Positions 17,688 to 26,145 of a stretch of 64,000 nucleotides of DNA are shown here, piece by piece. The notes under the pieces are model-generated. The model was given only the letters and a program-made list of their open reading frames with translations. It did no database searches and was not told the origin of the DNA. The stretch comes from Brevinema_A sp051649605 (GTDB lineage Bacteria; Spirochaetota; Brevinematia; Brevinematales; Brevinemataceae), in assembly GCA_051649605.1 (NCBI GenBank), contig JBOFHK010000017.1:124001-188000 (forward strand). Direction: 5' to 3'. The position numbers and the translations under genes are program-made. How positions within the stretch are numbered: position 1 is the stretch's first letter; the number at the start of each line of letters is the position of its first letter.

Positions 17688-18653
17688 ATGGCGCATAGAG
17701 AATTGTTAAAAGATTTAATTCTCCCTTATGAACTAAAATATCAACATAGTACATATAACAATACTTATGGAAAATTTTATATTTACCCTTTTGATAAAGG
17801 CGTGGGTGTAACGATTGCTAATTCCTTAAGAAGAACGTTACTTAGTGCTATTCCGGGATACGCTTTTGCTTCTGTAAAAATTGAAGGCGTAAATCATGAA
17901 TTTGATTCTATTCCTGGAGTAAAAGAAGATATTACCGATATTATTTTGGCTCTTAAAAAGGTTTCGGTTTTTTTAACAGACCAGAGTAATAAAAAACATA
18001 TTCGCGTTGAAAAAAAAGGGGCAGGGTATCTTACTGCTGGAGATTTTCAAGTTGATCCTACAGTAGAAATCGCTAATCCCGATCTTTTAATTGCTACATT
18101 AGAAGATTCTGCTCATATTATTCTAGAATTGGATATTGAGTTTGGTCGAGGTTATCGCTCTGCAGAAGATGCCTTGGCTCAGATCGATGAAATCTCTGTT
18201 ATTCCTATTGATGCTATTTTTTCACCTGTTGACCGTGTAAATTTTTTGATTGAAGAATTTCGAGTCGGAGAAAAAACGGACTGTGAAAAAATTGTATTAG
18301 AAGTTTGGACAGGAGGAACAATTAATCCTATCGATGCAGTGGCTGACGCTTCTTTTATTCTTAAAAGCTACTTCTCCATGTTTATGAATTTTGAAGCAGT
18401 GGAAACTGTAGTAATGCCAGGGATTGCCGAGAGCTCTAGTGTTGAAGAAGAAGTTCTTATGAAAACCGTAGAAAGTCTGGATCTTTCTGTACGGTCTTTG
18501 AATTGTCTGCAAAGTGAACATATTGCTACGATAGGACAATTACTCACCTATTCAAAAGAAGATTTGATGAAAATCAAAAACTTTGGTAGAAAATCATTAG
18601 TAGAAATTGATGAAAAACTTTCCATGTATAACCTTAAGATTAAAGAAGATTAA
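17688..18653 (+). CDS. rpoA: RNA polymerase alpha subunit
   Basis: Dimer scaffold of RNA polymerase and target of UP elements and activators. The 321-residue product has the N-terminal dimerisation domain with GVTIANSLRRTLLSAIPG and a C-terminal helix-hairpin domain from about residue 250, including the KNFGRKSLVEI segment. AGGAAGG lies upstream. Standard alpha operon position before rplQ. Confidence 0.97.
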   Translation: MAHRELLKDLILPYELKYQHSTYNNTYGKFYIYPFDKGVGVTIANSLRRTLLSAIPGYAFASVKIEGVNHEFDSIPGVKEDITDIILALKKVSVFLTDQSNKKHIRVEKKGAGYLTAGDFQVDPTVEIANPDLLIATLEDSAHIILELDIEFGRGYRSAEDALAQIDEISVIPIDAIFSPVDRVNFLIEEFRVGEKTDCEKIVLEVWTGGTINPIDAVADASFILKSYFSMFMNFEAVETVVMPGIAESSSVEEEVLMKTVESLDLSVRSLNCLQSEHIATIGQLLTYSKEDLMKIKNFGRKSLVEIDEKLSMYNLKIKED

Positions 18654-18693
18654 TGTTTTTCTATAAATTAACAAAAAATTAAGGAGCTTAATG

Positions 18694-19053
18694 ATGCGTC
18701 ATGGTAAAAAAATTGCAAAACTCAGTCGTACAAGAAGTGCTCGTAGTGCTCTTTTTCGTAATCTTGCTCAATCCTTGTTTAAGTATGAAAGTATAAAAAC
18801 GACACTTACTAAGGCTAAAGCACTCAGACCTATTGCAGAAAAGATAATTACTAAAGCGAAAACGAAGGATCTTCATCATCGAAGACAAATTCTTGCTAAA
18901 GTATATGATAAAAAGATTGTTGTCAAATTATTTGATGATATTGCTCCTCGTTTTGTAAATCGTAATGGTGGATATCTCCGAATTACAAAATTAGGTCAAC
19001 GTCAAACTGACGGTACTGAAATGGCTATAGTTGACTTTGTTGATGGCGAATAA
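18694..19053 (+). CDS. rplQ: 50S ribosomal protein L17
   Basis: Tunnel-exit protein and last gene of the supercluster. Two ATGs lie in tandem; the second, at 18694, is seven bases from AAGGAG and gives the family start MRHGKK. The 119 residues include TRSARSALFRNLAQSL and the C-terminal RITKLGQRQTDGTEMA. Confidence 0.96.
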   Translation: MRHGKKIAKLSRTRSARSALFRNLAQSLFKYESIKTTLTKAKALRPIAEKIITKAKTKDLHHRRQILAKVYDKKIVVKLFDDIAPRFVNRNGGYLRITKLGQRQTDGTEMAIVDFVDGE

Positions 19054-19060
19054 ATTTATA

Positions 19061-19088
19061 AAAAACCTCTCATAATGAGAGGTTTTTT
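19061..19088. terminator. Bidirectional terminator between rplQ and prs
   Basis: An 8-bp GC-containing stem (19066-19073 with 19075-19082) is flanked by A5 on the left and T6 on the right, so it can stop transcription from rplQ and from the convergent prs. Confidence 0.88.
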
Positions 19089-19103
19089 ATTATCTTATTA
19101 GAT

Positions 19104-20081
19104 CTATACTTTTTTATTTTCATCGAAAAATAGTTCTCCTATAGGTCGATTCGCATGTATTCTTTCGATTGTTTCACCAAATAATTCAGCAGAACTTAAA
19201 ATATACAATTTTTTTCCAATTGTTTCTTGTTTTTCTTTAGGAATTTCGATTGTATCAGTAATAATAATACTATCTGCGGAACTATCTCTAAGTCGTTGGG
19301 GAGCATCTTGGGATAAAATACCGTGAGATGCTAAAACATGTACACTTTTTGCTCCAAGAAACTTCAAACGTTCCGCTGCTTGGCAGATTGTTCCTGCTGT
19401 GTCGATCATATCGTCAATAAGAATTGTGTTTTTTCCTTCTATTTCTCCAACTAAGTTGAGAATTTCCGCTTGATTTTTTCGTTCTCGTCTTTTATCAAAA
19501 ACGGCAATTCCTGCATTAAGGTGTTTGGCAAAATGTCTTGCTCGTTCTAACCCGCCCACATCAGGAGAAACAATGACCCAATCTTGATTGGCTTTTAATT
19601 TTTTTTGGACAAAATGAAAGAAAATCGATGAAGCAAATAGATGATCCACAGGAATATCAAAAAAACCTTGAATTTGAGCAGCGTGGAGATCCATCGTGAT
19701 AACTCTTGTTACTCCTGCTTCAACAAGGAGATTTGCCACTAATTTTGCGGTGATAGGGACTCGGGATTCGGCTTTCCGTTCTTGACGTGCGTATCCAAAA
19801 TAGGGAATGACTGCACTGATTTGACCAACGGAGGCTCTTTTTAATGCATCAACAATGACTAAGAGTTCAAAAATATTCTTATGACCAGGATTGGAGGTGG
19901 ATTGAATAACAAATACATCTCTTCCTCGAATATCTTCTTCTATACGGACAAAAATTTCTTGATCGGCGAACTCTGTGATATAGGTTTCTGTAAGAGAGAT
20001 TCCTGTATATACAGAAATATTCTTTGCTAAAGAAGGATTACTTCTTCCAGTAATTAATCGAAGTCCTAATTTACTACTCAT
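19104..20081 (-). CDS. prs: Ribose-phosphate pyrophosphokinase
   Basis: Makes PRPP from ribose 5-phosphate and ATP for nucleotide synthesis and salvage (compare hpt in this window). The 325 residues show the ATP flexible loop YFGYARQERKAESR (about 94-107), ITMDLHAAQIQGFF (128-141) and the PRPP loop LIDDMIDTAGT (221-231). AAGGAA precedes the start. A terminator separates it from the upstream tRNA, so expression depends on read-through or an unseen promoter. Confidence 0.97.
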   Translation of the reverse strand: MSSKLGLRLITGRSNPSLAKNISVYTGISLTETYITEFADQEIFVRIEEDIRGRDVFVIQSTSNPGHKNIFELLVIVDALKRASVGQISAVIPYFGYARQERKAESRVPITAKLVANLLVEAGVTRVITMDLHAAQIQGFFDIPVDHLFASSIFFHFVQKKLKANQDWVIVSPDVGGLERARHFAKHLNAGIAVFDKRRERKNQAEILNLVGEIEGKNTILIDDMIDTAGTICQAAERLKFLGAKSVHVLASHGILSQDAPQRLRDSSADSIIITDTIEIPKEKQETIGKKLYILSSAELFGETIERIHANRPIGELFFDENKKV

Positions 20082-20100
20082 AGAAATTCCTTAAGGATAA

Positions 20101-20131
20101 ATAAAAACCCTCTATTAAATGATAGAGGGTT
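20101..20131 (-). terminator. Terminator after tRNA-Gln
   Basis: A 10-bp stem (20106-20115 with 20122-20131) and 6-base loop, followed on the minus strand by a short T tract. It lies directly after the tRNA 3' end and before prs. Confidence 0.8.
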
Positions 20132-20133
20132 AT

Positions 20134-20205
20134 CTGGGGTGGATGGGATCGAACCACCGAATGTCGATACCAAAAACCGATGCCTTACCACTTGGCGACA
20201 CCCCA
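20134..20205 (-). tRNA. tRNA-Gln (UUG anticodon)
   Basis: 72 bases read from 20205 down to 20134. The 7-bp acceptor stem TGGGGTG/CACCCCA, D arm, anticodon stem TCGGT/ATCGA with loop TTTTGGT (anticodon TTG), and T arm with GGTTCGATCC all fold. The 3' CCA is not encoded. It closely follows spoVG and probably shares its transcript. Confidence 0.96.
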
Positions 20206-20231
20206 GTGTTTATTTGAGTTTTTAGCGTAGC

Positions 20232-20486
20232 TTATTCAGCATAATAAGCTTCTAAAATAGCACTCTGCATACGATCACGGAATTCAGAGTTAATAGGATG
20301 AGCAACGTCTTTAAGCTCACCACTTCGTGTTTTTCGAGAAGGCATTGCAATGAAAAGCCCTTCTCGACCGTCAATAATTTTGATATTATGAATAACAAAA
20401 TTATCATCGAATGTTATTGAGGCGTATGCTTGTAATTTGTTAGCATCTCCTTCAACCTTTTTAATACGGATATCTGTAATTTCCAT
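20232..20486 (-). CDS. spoVG: SpoVG family regulatory protein
   Basis: Small nucleic-acid-binding regulator, studied in Bacillus and as a DNA/RNA-binding protein in Borrelia. The 84-residue product starts MEITDIRIKK and has the conserved GLFIAMPSRKT and DVAHPINSEFR. The start at 20486 was chosen over an upstream ATG because AGGAGG sits eight bases before it. The ispE-spoVG order is widespread. It could act on envelope or virulence-type genes here; that is inference. Confidence 0.95.
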   Translation of the reverse strand: MEITDIRIKKVEGDANKLQAYASITFDDNFVIHNIKIIDGREGLFIAMPSRKTRSGELKDVAHPINSEFRDRMQSAILEAYYAE

Positions 20487-20518
20487 AGTAGCCTCCTCCC
20501 ACATCCATATGATGCTGT

Positions 20519-21367
20519 TCAAATAGATTGGATAAAAATTGTTGAACTCATGTAATGATGTTCAATGATAGTTTTTGCTTGTATCAAATCCTGAAAATCT
20601 CTATAAAAGAGAATGAAACTAGAACCACTGCCAGTCATAACAATTATTTCTGGAGACAACAAATTACAAATGTCTTGCTTAATGACATATAAATTACTGT
20701 TGATATATTCTAATTTCTCATTGAATATATTATATATTATCTTTTTAAGATTGTCAATATCCCAAGAATGTTTTTTTAAAAAATGTTGATTTTTTAAAGA
20801 ATTTTGTTGATAATCGTATGATAGAGCTTGAAATGCCTTTTGAGTGGAGCTGTGAATGGGCGGAGTGAATATTAATAAATGGGTATTTGGGGCAATCTTA
20901 TTTGGTAAAGGAGTTATTTTTTCTCCTTTACCTTCTACGAGAGCCATTCCTCCATAAAGAAAAAACGGCACATCACTTCCCACCTTTTGTGCAAGATCGA
21001 TACATTCAGTAATATCGACCTTATAATAAGAAGCTAATACTTTAAGGAGGTAGCCAGCATTACCACTCCCTCCCCCTAAACCTGCTCCTATAGGAACATT
21101 TTTGGTGATTTGAATCTCAAAAGAATCGTCAATATGAAATTTTTGTTTGAACAAACGTAAGGCTGTTGAAACGGTATTTTCGTTGGGAATATCATTGGTA
21201 TTAGAAAAAATAATCTGGTCATAAGCAGCACTCTTAATAATAAAATCATCACCCCAAGGAATTTCATAAAAAATACTTTCTAGGTAATGATACCCATCAT
21301 GAAGATCTTTGCCCACAATATCTAAATAAAGATTGATTTTTGACGTAGAAGTAAAGGATAGATTCAT
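20519..21367 (-). CDS. ispE: 4-diphosphocytidyl-2-C-methyl-D-erythritol kinase
   Basis: GHMP kinase of the MEP isoprenoid pathway. The 282 residues have SKINLYLDIVGKDLHDGYH at the start with the catalytic Lys10, the ATP loop PIGAGLGGGSGNAG (about 92-105), the SDVPFFLYGG segment and a C-terminal MTGSGSS glycine loop. Its ATG overlaps the lolD stop, so it is translationally coupled. Confidence 0.95.
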   Translation of the reverse strand: MNLSFTSTSKINLYLDIVGKDLHDGYHYLESIFYEIPWGDDFIIKSAAYDQIIFSNTNDIPNENTVSTALRLFKQKFHIDDSFEIQITKNVPIGAGLGGGSGNAGYLLKVLASYYKVDITECIDLAQKVGSDVPFFLYGGMALVEGKGEKITPLPNKIAPNTHLLIFTPPIHSSTQKAFQALSYDYQQNSLKNQHFLKKHSWDIDNLKKIIYNIFNEKLEYINSNLYVIKQDICNLLSPEIIVMTGSGSSFILFYRDFQDLIQAKTIIEHHYMSSTIFIQSI

Positions 21368-22023
21368 AAAGATTCCTCCAAATCATCAAGAGAACAGCAA
21401 CGATCACATTGTTTCGCAAAATCTAAGTTATGGGTCGATAAGATTAGGGTTTTATTTTGCTCTTTCACGAGGTTTAGAAGGAGATCCTGGAGCTTATATG
21501 CATTATCTTTGTCTAATGACCCAGAAGGCTCATCAGCAAAGATAATAGAGGCATTTCCCGTTAATGCTCTAATCAAGGCGATTCGTTGTTTTTCTCCTCC
21601 TGATAATTCATCAGGAAAATGATGGAGACGGTGTTCTAGCTGAAAATAATGAAATAATTCTAAGACTTTTTGTTGATTTTTTTTATTCAAACAACGATTA
21701 ATTCTTAGGGGTAATAGAGTGTTCTCCAGAGCGTCTAAATCGTTGAGTAAGAAATGATGCTGAAAAACGAATCCATAATGTTGAGATCGGAATAATGCCG
21801 ATTCTTTTTCGTCTAACTGGGTAATATCTTGATTATTAACGATAATCGATCCTGAATCTACGTAATCTAAACCTGCCATTAAATAAAGTAAGGTTGTTTT
21901 TCCTCTTCCACTTGATCCGACGATGGCAAATGATTCACCCTGATTGACGGTAAAACTAATTTGAGAAAAAATAGAAATTGTGCCTTGGGCATAACTTTTT
22001 GATATTTTATTGACGCTAATCAT
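21364..22023 (-). CDS. lolD: LolD-like ABC transporter ATP-binding protein
   Basis: ATPase of a lipoprotein-release or MacB-type exporter. In 219 residues: Walker A GSSGRGKTT (36-44), Q-loop near 88, signature LSGGEKQR (140-147), Walker B IIFADEPSG (160-168). Pairing with the FtsX-like permease just upstream supports Lol function, fitting a genome rich in lipoproteins. A cell-division FtsE role is less likely given the permease type. Confidence 0.87.
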   Translation of the reverse strand: MISVNKISKSYAQGTISIFSQISFTVNQGESFAIVGSSGRGKTTLLYLMAGLDYVDSGSIIVNNQDITQLDEKESALFRSQHYGFVFQHHFLLNDLDALENTLLPLRINRCLNKKNQQKVLELFHYFQLEHRLHHFPDELSGGEKQRIALIRALTGNASIIFADEPSGSLDKDNAYKLQDLLLNLVKEQNKTLILSTHNLDFAKQCDRCCSLDDLEESL

Positions 22024-22041
22024 CTTTATGCTCTCCTATAT

Positions 22042-23352
22042 TTAAAAAGCCCGTTTTCTTAGAATTTCTGCTGCTTTGAATTTTTTAGAAATTAATGCAG
22101 GGTAAACTGTAGCAATTAGAGTGCAAAAAATTGCAACACATACGGAAAATAGAATATCACCCCATTGAATTAAGATAGGAAATTCCTTTAGGTAGTAGAC
22201 ATTTTGATTTAAGATGTTAAATTGATAAGAAATTTCTTGACGAAAAATAAAAGCGTATAATCCAAGCGCTGAATTAACGATAATCTCTATTCCTTGGATT
22301 ATATTGTTGAAGTTCATGCTGAGGAAGACCCCTAAAATTACCCCTATTGTTGAGGCGGTAACCCCTAAAAATAATCCTGTCCATAAAAATGATGACACAT
22401 TTTCTTGGGGAGTCATTCCTAGTGTTTTTAATAAAGCGATTTCTTCTCTTTTGTCTATGATCATGGCGGTCATTACGGCAAGAATTCCAAAAAATGCCAC
22501 ACAGAAAAAAATTAAAAGTAGGACTCGAATGATTTGCTTTTCGTTTTGGAGGGCGGCAAGGGTATTAAGATTAGCAAGTTTCCATGTGTTTATTGAGAAA
22601 GGAAGAGTTGTCGTAAGGGTACGTGCGAGTTTTTCTGGATTTTGATGGTTTTGGATACGGATTCCGATGTAAGGGGCGTAACCTTGAAAAGAAAATATTT
22701 CTCCCGCATCATCAAAAGAAATAAAAGCAACACTTCTATCTAAGAGCCCATCACTTGCTGAAAAAATCCCTGAGATTTTGAAACGATAGGTAATTGTACC
22801 GAAATCTTCGTCATAAGTTAGGATTTCTAAAAAATCACCAACAAAAAGAGCCATATTACGGGCGAGAGCTTTACCGATCGTAATTGTGCGAGAGGTATTA
22901 AAACTCCAAGTCCCTTGTTCTAATTGAAAATATTCATTAAATGTAGGATCGTCTGTAAAATTTGATGGATAGGCTTTGAGGAGAATCCCAGCAGTTTCTC
23001 CATAGGATTTGAGAAGAGCCTCATTTTGAGAATAAGGGTAAGCGGTGGTTACTTCAGGATAGGTTTTGATTTGTTGAATAATCTCTTGATAGGCAGGAAT
23101 CCCTCGACCTATGGATAAAACAGATATATGAGAGTCTGATTCGGCCAGACGTCTAAGATAATGATTGTGTAGACCATTTGCTAGGGATAAGATCAAAATA
23201 GAAGCGGTGACCCCAATAAGGATCGATAAAAATGCTAAACGAGGAAGTAATACAAGGCCTGGTGAATCTGATTTGGGTAATAACCTTCGTGAGGCAAGGT
23301 ACCAAGAAAGAGAATAATGATTGCGAAGATAGGATAATATTTTATTATACAT
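22042..23352 (-). CDS. lolC: LolC/LolE-like lipoprotein-release permease
   Basis: The 436 residues have an N-terminal membrane helix (about 35-57), a large periplasmic domain, and three C-terminal helices in an FtsX domain with KREEIALLKTLGMTP before the final pair. This is the LolC/E architecture. The ATG at 23352 lies only 5 bases after the -10 hexamer of a good promoter and has no ribosome binding site, so the message may be leaderless. First gene of lolC-lolD-ispE-spoVG-tRNA. Confidence 0.87.
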   Translation of the reverse strand: MYNKILSYLRNHYSLSWYLASRRLLPKSDSPGLVLLPRLAFLSILIGVTASILILSLANGLHNHYLRRLAESDSHISVLSIGRGIPAYQEIIQQIKTYPEVTTAYPYSQNEALLKSYGETAGILLKAYPSNFTDDPTFNEYFQLEQGTWSFNTSRTITIGKALARNMALFVGDFLEILTYDEDFGTITYRFKISGIFSASDGLLDRSVAFISFDDAGEIFSFQGYAPYIGIRIQNHQNPEKLARTLTTTLPFSINTWKLANLNTLAALQNEKQIIRVLLLIFFCVAFFGILAVMTAMIIDKREEIALLKTLGMTPQENVSSFLWTGLFLGVTASTIGVILGVFLSMNFNNIIQGIEIIVNSALGLYAFIFRQEISYQFNILNQNVYYLKEFPILIQWGDILFSVCVAIFCTLIATVYPALISKKFKAAEILRKRAF

Positions 23353-23357
23353 AAAAT

Positions 23358-23386
23358 ATTATACGATAAAAGCTATTTTTTTTCAA
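23358..23386 (-). promoter_or_regulatory. Promoter for lolC operon
   Basis: On the minus strand: TTGAAA (23386-23381), 17-base spacer, TATAAT (23363-23358). Predicted initiation is at or within a base or two of the lolC ATG. Confidence 0.65.
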
Positions 23387-23465
23387 TAGTTCTAATTTTG
23401 GTGATTATTTGTCGTATCGTTTGGCTGGATAAGATACTTCCTAAACAAGTATTTAGGGGGTAAAA

Positions 23466-24157
23466 TTATTGTTTTTTAAGGATCAAAGAGAATAAGATTG
23501 TCTCATCTATTGTTTGATTGAAAATATGATATGTGTGATCTATGGATTTACGTATACCTATGGCACTTATTTCTGTATTGGTCTCTTTAATAAGAAGGTA
23601 ATAGGTTTCCGTTAATAGATTTTCCCAAGTACCAGTTCCATTGACTTTTAGAGAAATATATTGTTGACTTTTTAAAGGATCCAAAGTATAAATTTGAGTA
23701 TAGCCTTTATTTTTTAGTTCAGTAGTAATATTATTAGAAGAAGTGGAGAGTATGGTAAAACTTTCTGATGATGACAAGTACCCCTCAGAAGCATTTTTGA
23801 TTATAATTTTGTTATTAAATATATTACCTAGGCTCACCCTATCTTGGGAACTTGTAGAGATTATTTTAAATCCATTTTTGTTAAAGAAGTAAATAGTAGC
23901 AGTGTTTTAGGTAATATTGTTAGTTATATGTGTGTATTTGTATATCCATTGGGTGAATCCTCGGACAGCCCTGGGTTGTTTTAGGGCATCTCTGAGCCCT
24001 TCGTCTAAAATGGGGTCGCTGGTATTTATAGTACTATCGGGTAATATGTTATTATCATTAGTAGCCTCATCATCAGGGAGTGTAATGTTGGTGTCCTTGT
24101 TAGAAGGAGTGGAACAAGCACTAAAAATATACTAAATACTAATAGAAAATTTTTCAT
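23466..24157 (-). pseudogene. Decayed member of the local lipoprotein family
   Basis: Compared with the intact copy at 24328-25077, the signal-peptide region lacks 7 bases (CTTTTAA in the intact gene), which shifts the frame before the lipobox near 24130. Restoring the frame gives SACSTPSNKDTNITL, a short linker, then DPILDEGLRDAL and GFTQW, then an in-frame TAA at 23909-23907, then the family C-terminal half to 23466. So it has one frameshift and one nonsense change. The upstream -35 is also degraded relative to its paralogues. Confidence 0.85.
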
Positions 24158-24327
24158 GTAAATTCTCTTATGAAAACAATCTCTCTTTTAAATAAATATT
24201 GAAGAATTAATTGTTCTTTTGTGATAAAATATATCTTTATATATTAACCCTATATTATTATTTGTCTGACACTTGGATAGTTATTTATATAAAGTTAAAA
24301 ATTGGTGTACTTAAAAATATTTGGAGC

Positions 24328-25077
24328 TTATTTCTTTTGAAAAACTTGAGCATCTCTTAATCCACCAAATGCTCCTTTGGATAGTATATATTCATTTGCT
24401 CCACTTGTTCCATCTAATATGATAAATCCCATGCTTGTATCGTTTATTTTAGCCAAATTTGGGTAGTAACCAGTTCTAACACCATTTGTCCAAACACCAG
24501 GTCCAGAGAGTTTTTTTGATACCCAACATCTAGATTTTGCATGTGCAAATATATATATATTCTTATAACCTTCATTAGTCAGCTCAGCAGTGATATTAGC
24601 ATTATTAAAATTTCTTATCGTAAAAGGAGCTGAAGGTGCTGTAAATGTACCCTGATCAGCTTCATTACGAACTATTTCATTATAAAACACAACCCCAAAT
24701 CCTTTGCCGTCATAAGAAGTTGTACTAACATATCGGAATATATTATTACTAAAAAAGTAATGATCAGCTCGCTTCAAGTTAGAACCATCAATTGTTACCC
24801 CGTTACTTTGCCATGTCCATTGGGTGAATCCTCGGACAGATTTGAGTTGTCTTAGGGCATCTCTGAGACCTTCATCTAAAACAGAGTCTCCAGTACCTAT
24901 AACACCATCGGGTAATATGTTGTTGTCATTAGTAGTGCCTCCTCCATCATCAGTCCCATTACCGTTATCAGACCCTCCTCCATCATCAGGGAGTGTGATA
25001 GTGGTGTCGTTGTTGGAAGTAGTGGAACAAGCACTAAAAATTAAAAGTATACTAAATACTAATAGAAAATTTTTCAT
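24328..25077 (-). CDS. Paralogous lipoprotein, long Gly/Asp linker
   Basis: Predicted lipoprotein of 249 residues: signal peptide MKNFLLVFSILLIFSAC with the lipid-modified Cys at about 17, then TTITLPDD, a Gly/Asp/Asn/Thr linker, the family box LPDGVIGTGDSVLDEGL and RGFTQW, a divergent beta-rich body, and a C-terminus DAQVFQKK. The start at 25077 is seven bases from AAGGAG; a further in-frame ATG two codons upstream is too close. I do not recognise the family. It is probably anchored in a membrane by lipid with the body displayed beyond a flexible spacer. Confidence 0.85.
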   Translation of the reverse strand: MKNFLLVFSILLIFSACSTTSNNDTTITLPDDGGGSDNGNGTDDGGGTTNDNNILPDGVIGTGDSVLDEGLRDALRQLKSVRGFTQWTWQSNGVTIDGSNLKRADHYFFSNNIFRYVSTTSYDGKGFGVVFYNEIVRNEADQGTFTAPSAPFTIRNFNNANITAELTNEGYKNIYIFAHAKSRCWVSKKLSGPGVWTNGVRTGYYPNLAKINDTSMGFIILDGTSGANEYILSKGAFGGLRDAQVFQKK

Positions 25078-25152
25078 GTACATTCTCCTTTTATTTTAAA
25101 TAATTAATATGATTATAGAAAAAATATAAATATTAATTATCGTTATATATCT

Positions 25153-25180
25153 ATTATAGAATATGATAACAAATTGTCAA
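25153..25180 (-). promoter_or_regulatory. Promoter of lipoprotein gene at 24328-25077
   Basis: Minus strand TTGACA (25180-25175), 16-base spacer, TATAAT (25158-25153): two perfect hexamers. It gives a leader of about 70 bases. Confidence 0.75.
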
Positions 25181-25297
25181 ATATTTATTAGGTAACTAAT
25201 AACGGCAAAAATAGAATGGATAAAAATCAATTTTATCATCCTAATCTAGCTTTGTCTCATATTTTTTATTTTTCCTAAATTTGAAAGGAGTTTGATC

Positions 25298-25963
25298 TTA
25301 TTTCTTTTGGAAAACTTGAGCGTCTTTGATACTTTGTTCTACGGTGTCATTAAGTTTATATTCGTTATCTACCCCTATCGATCTTATTCGTATAATAATA
25401 CGACGTAGTTCGGTATTGTTTTCTTTAATAAGATAGTGTTCGGTGTGGTTGTTGAGAACAGGGGAATTTGCCCAAATACCAGTCCCCCCCAATTTTTGAG
25501 ATTCCCATACTTGAATTTTTTCAGGGCTTACCGTATGAATTTGGGTATAACCTTGACTTGCTAGTTTGGCAGTAACGTCATTATCTAAAGAATCTCGTAT
25601 ATTTAAAACTGCTGAGGGTAATACTAACTTACTTTCTACAGCAGATTGAGCTACAACTTCGTTATTTTGTTTTTCATCAGTAGATTTTGTGAAGATAAGT
25701 TTTAGCTCATTTTTACCAATAAAGAGATTTACTGCGAATTTGAATGTATTACTATCTGTTGTTTCTTTGTCAATTAATAGCCATTGGGCAAGTCCCTGAG
25801 TAGAGCTAATTTGACCAAGTGCCTCTTTGAGACCTTCGTCTAAAATAGGGTCGCCGGTACTAACAACGCCGTTAGGTAGTTTGATGCTAGTATTTTTGTT
25901 AGGAGCGGTAGAGCAAGTAGCAAAAATTAGAATTGAGCTAAATAGTAATAGAGAGTTCTTCAT
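25298..25963 (-). CDS. Paralogous lipoprotein, no Gly/Asp linker
   Basis: 221-residue family member: signal peptide MKNSLLLFSSILIFATC, then NTSIKLPNG running straight into VVSTGDPILDEGLKEAL, without the low-complexity linker of its neighbours. The body contains GYTQIHT and YLIKENNTE, and the C-terminus is KDAQVFQKK. The start at 25963 was chosen because the upstream in-frame ATG falls inside the ribosome binding site AAAGGATGG. Function unknown; probably surface or periplasmic. Confidence 0.85.
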   Translation of the reverse strand: MKNSLLLFSSILIFATCSTAPNKNTSIKLPNGVVSTGDPILDEGLKEALGQISSTQGLAQWLLIDKETTDSNTFKFAVNLFIGKNELKLIFTKSTDEKQNNEVVAQSAVESKLVLPSAVLNIRDSLDNDVTAKLASQGYTQIHTVSPEKIQVWESQKLGGTGIWANSPVLNNHTEHYLIKENNTELRRIIIRIRSIGVDNEYKLNDTVEQSIKDAQVFQKK

Positions 25964-26043
25964 AAAATCCATCCTTTATAAAACAGTATTTATTATTATC
26001 TAGTAGTGTTAAAATAGATAATAACATTAATTGCTATTATATC

Positions 26044-26073
26044 ATTATATGTGAAATGATGATTCTATGTCAA
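26044..26073 (-). promoter_or_regulatory. Promoter of lipoprotein gene at 25298-25963
   Basis: Minus strand TTGACA (26073-26068), 18-base spacer, TATAAT (26049-26044), again two perfect hexamers. Confidence 0.72.
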
Positions 26074-26145
26074 GGATTGGGATAAAATTAACATAGGATT
26101 AAGAAATTTTATATAAGTTTTATGATTGTCTTAGGGAGATAAAAA

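Noticed and set aside
1144..19000. Numerous opposite-strand ORFs within the ribosomal gene cluster
   Set aside because: They mirror highly expressed genes, lack ribosome binding sites and show no family motifs.
24824..25099. + strand ORFs rich in Pro/Ser opposite the lipoprotein linkers
   Set aside because: They are the complement of Gly/Asp/Thr repeat codons in real minus-strand lipoprotein genes and have no ribosome binding site.
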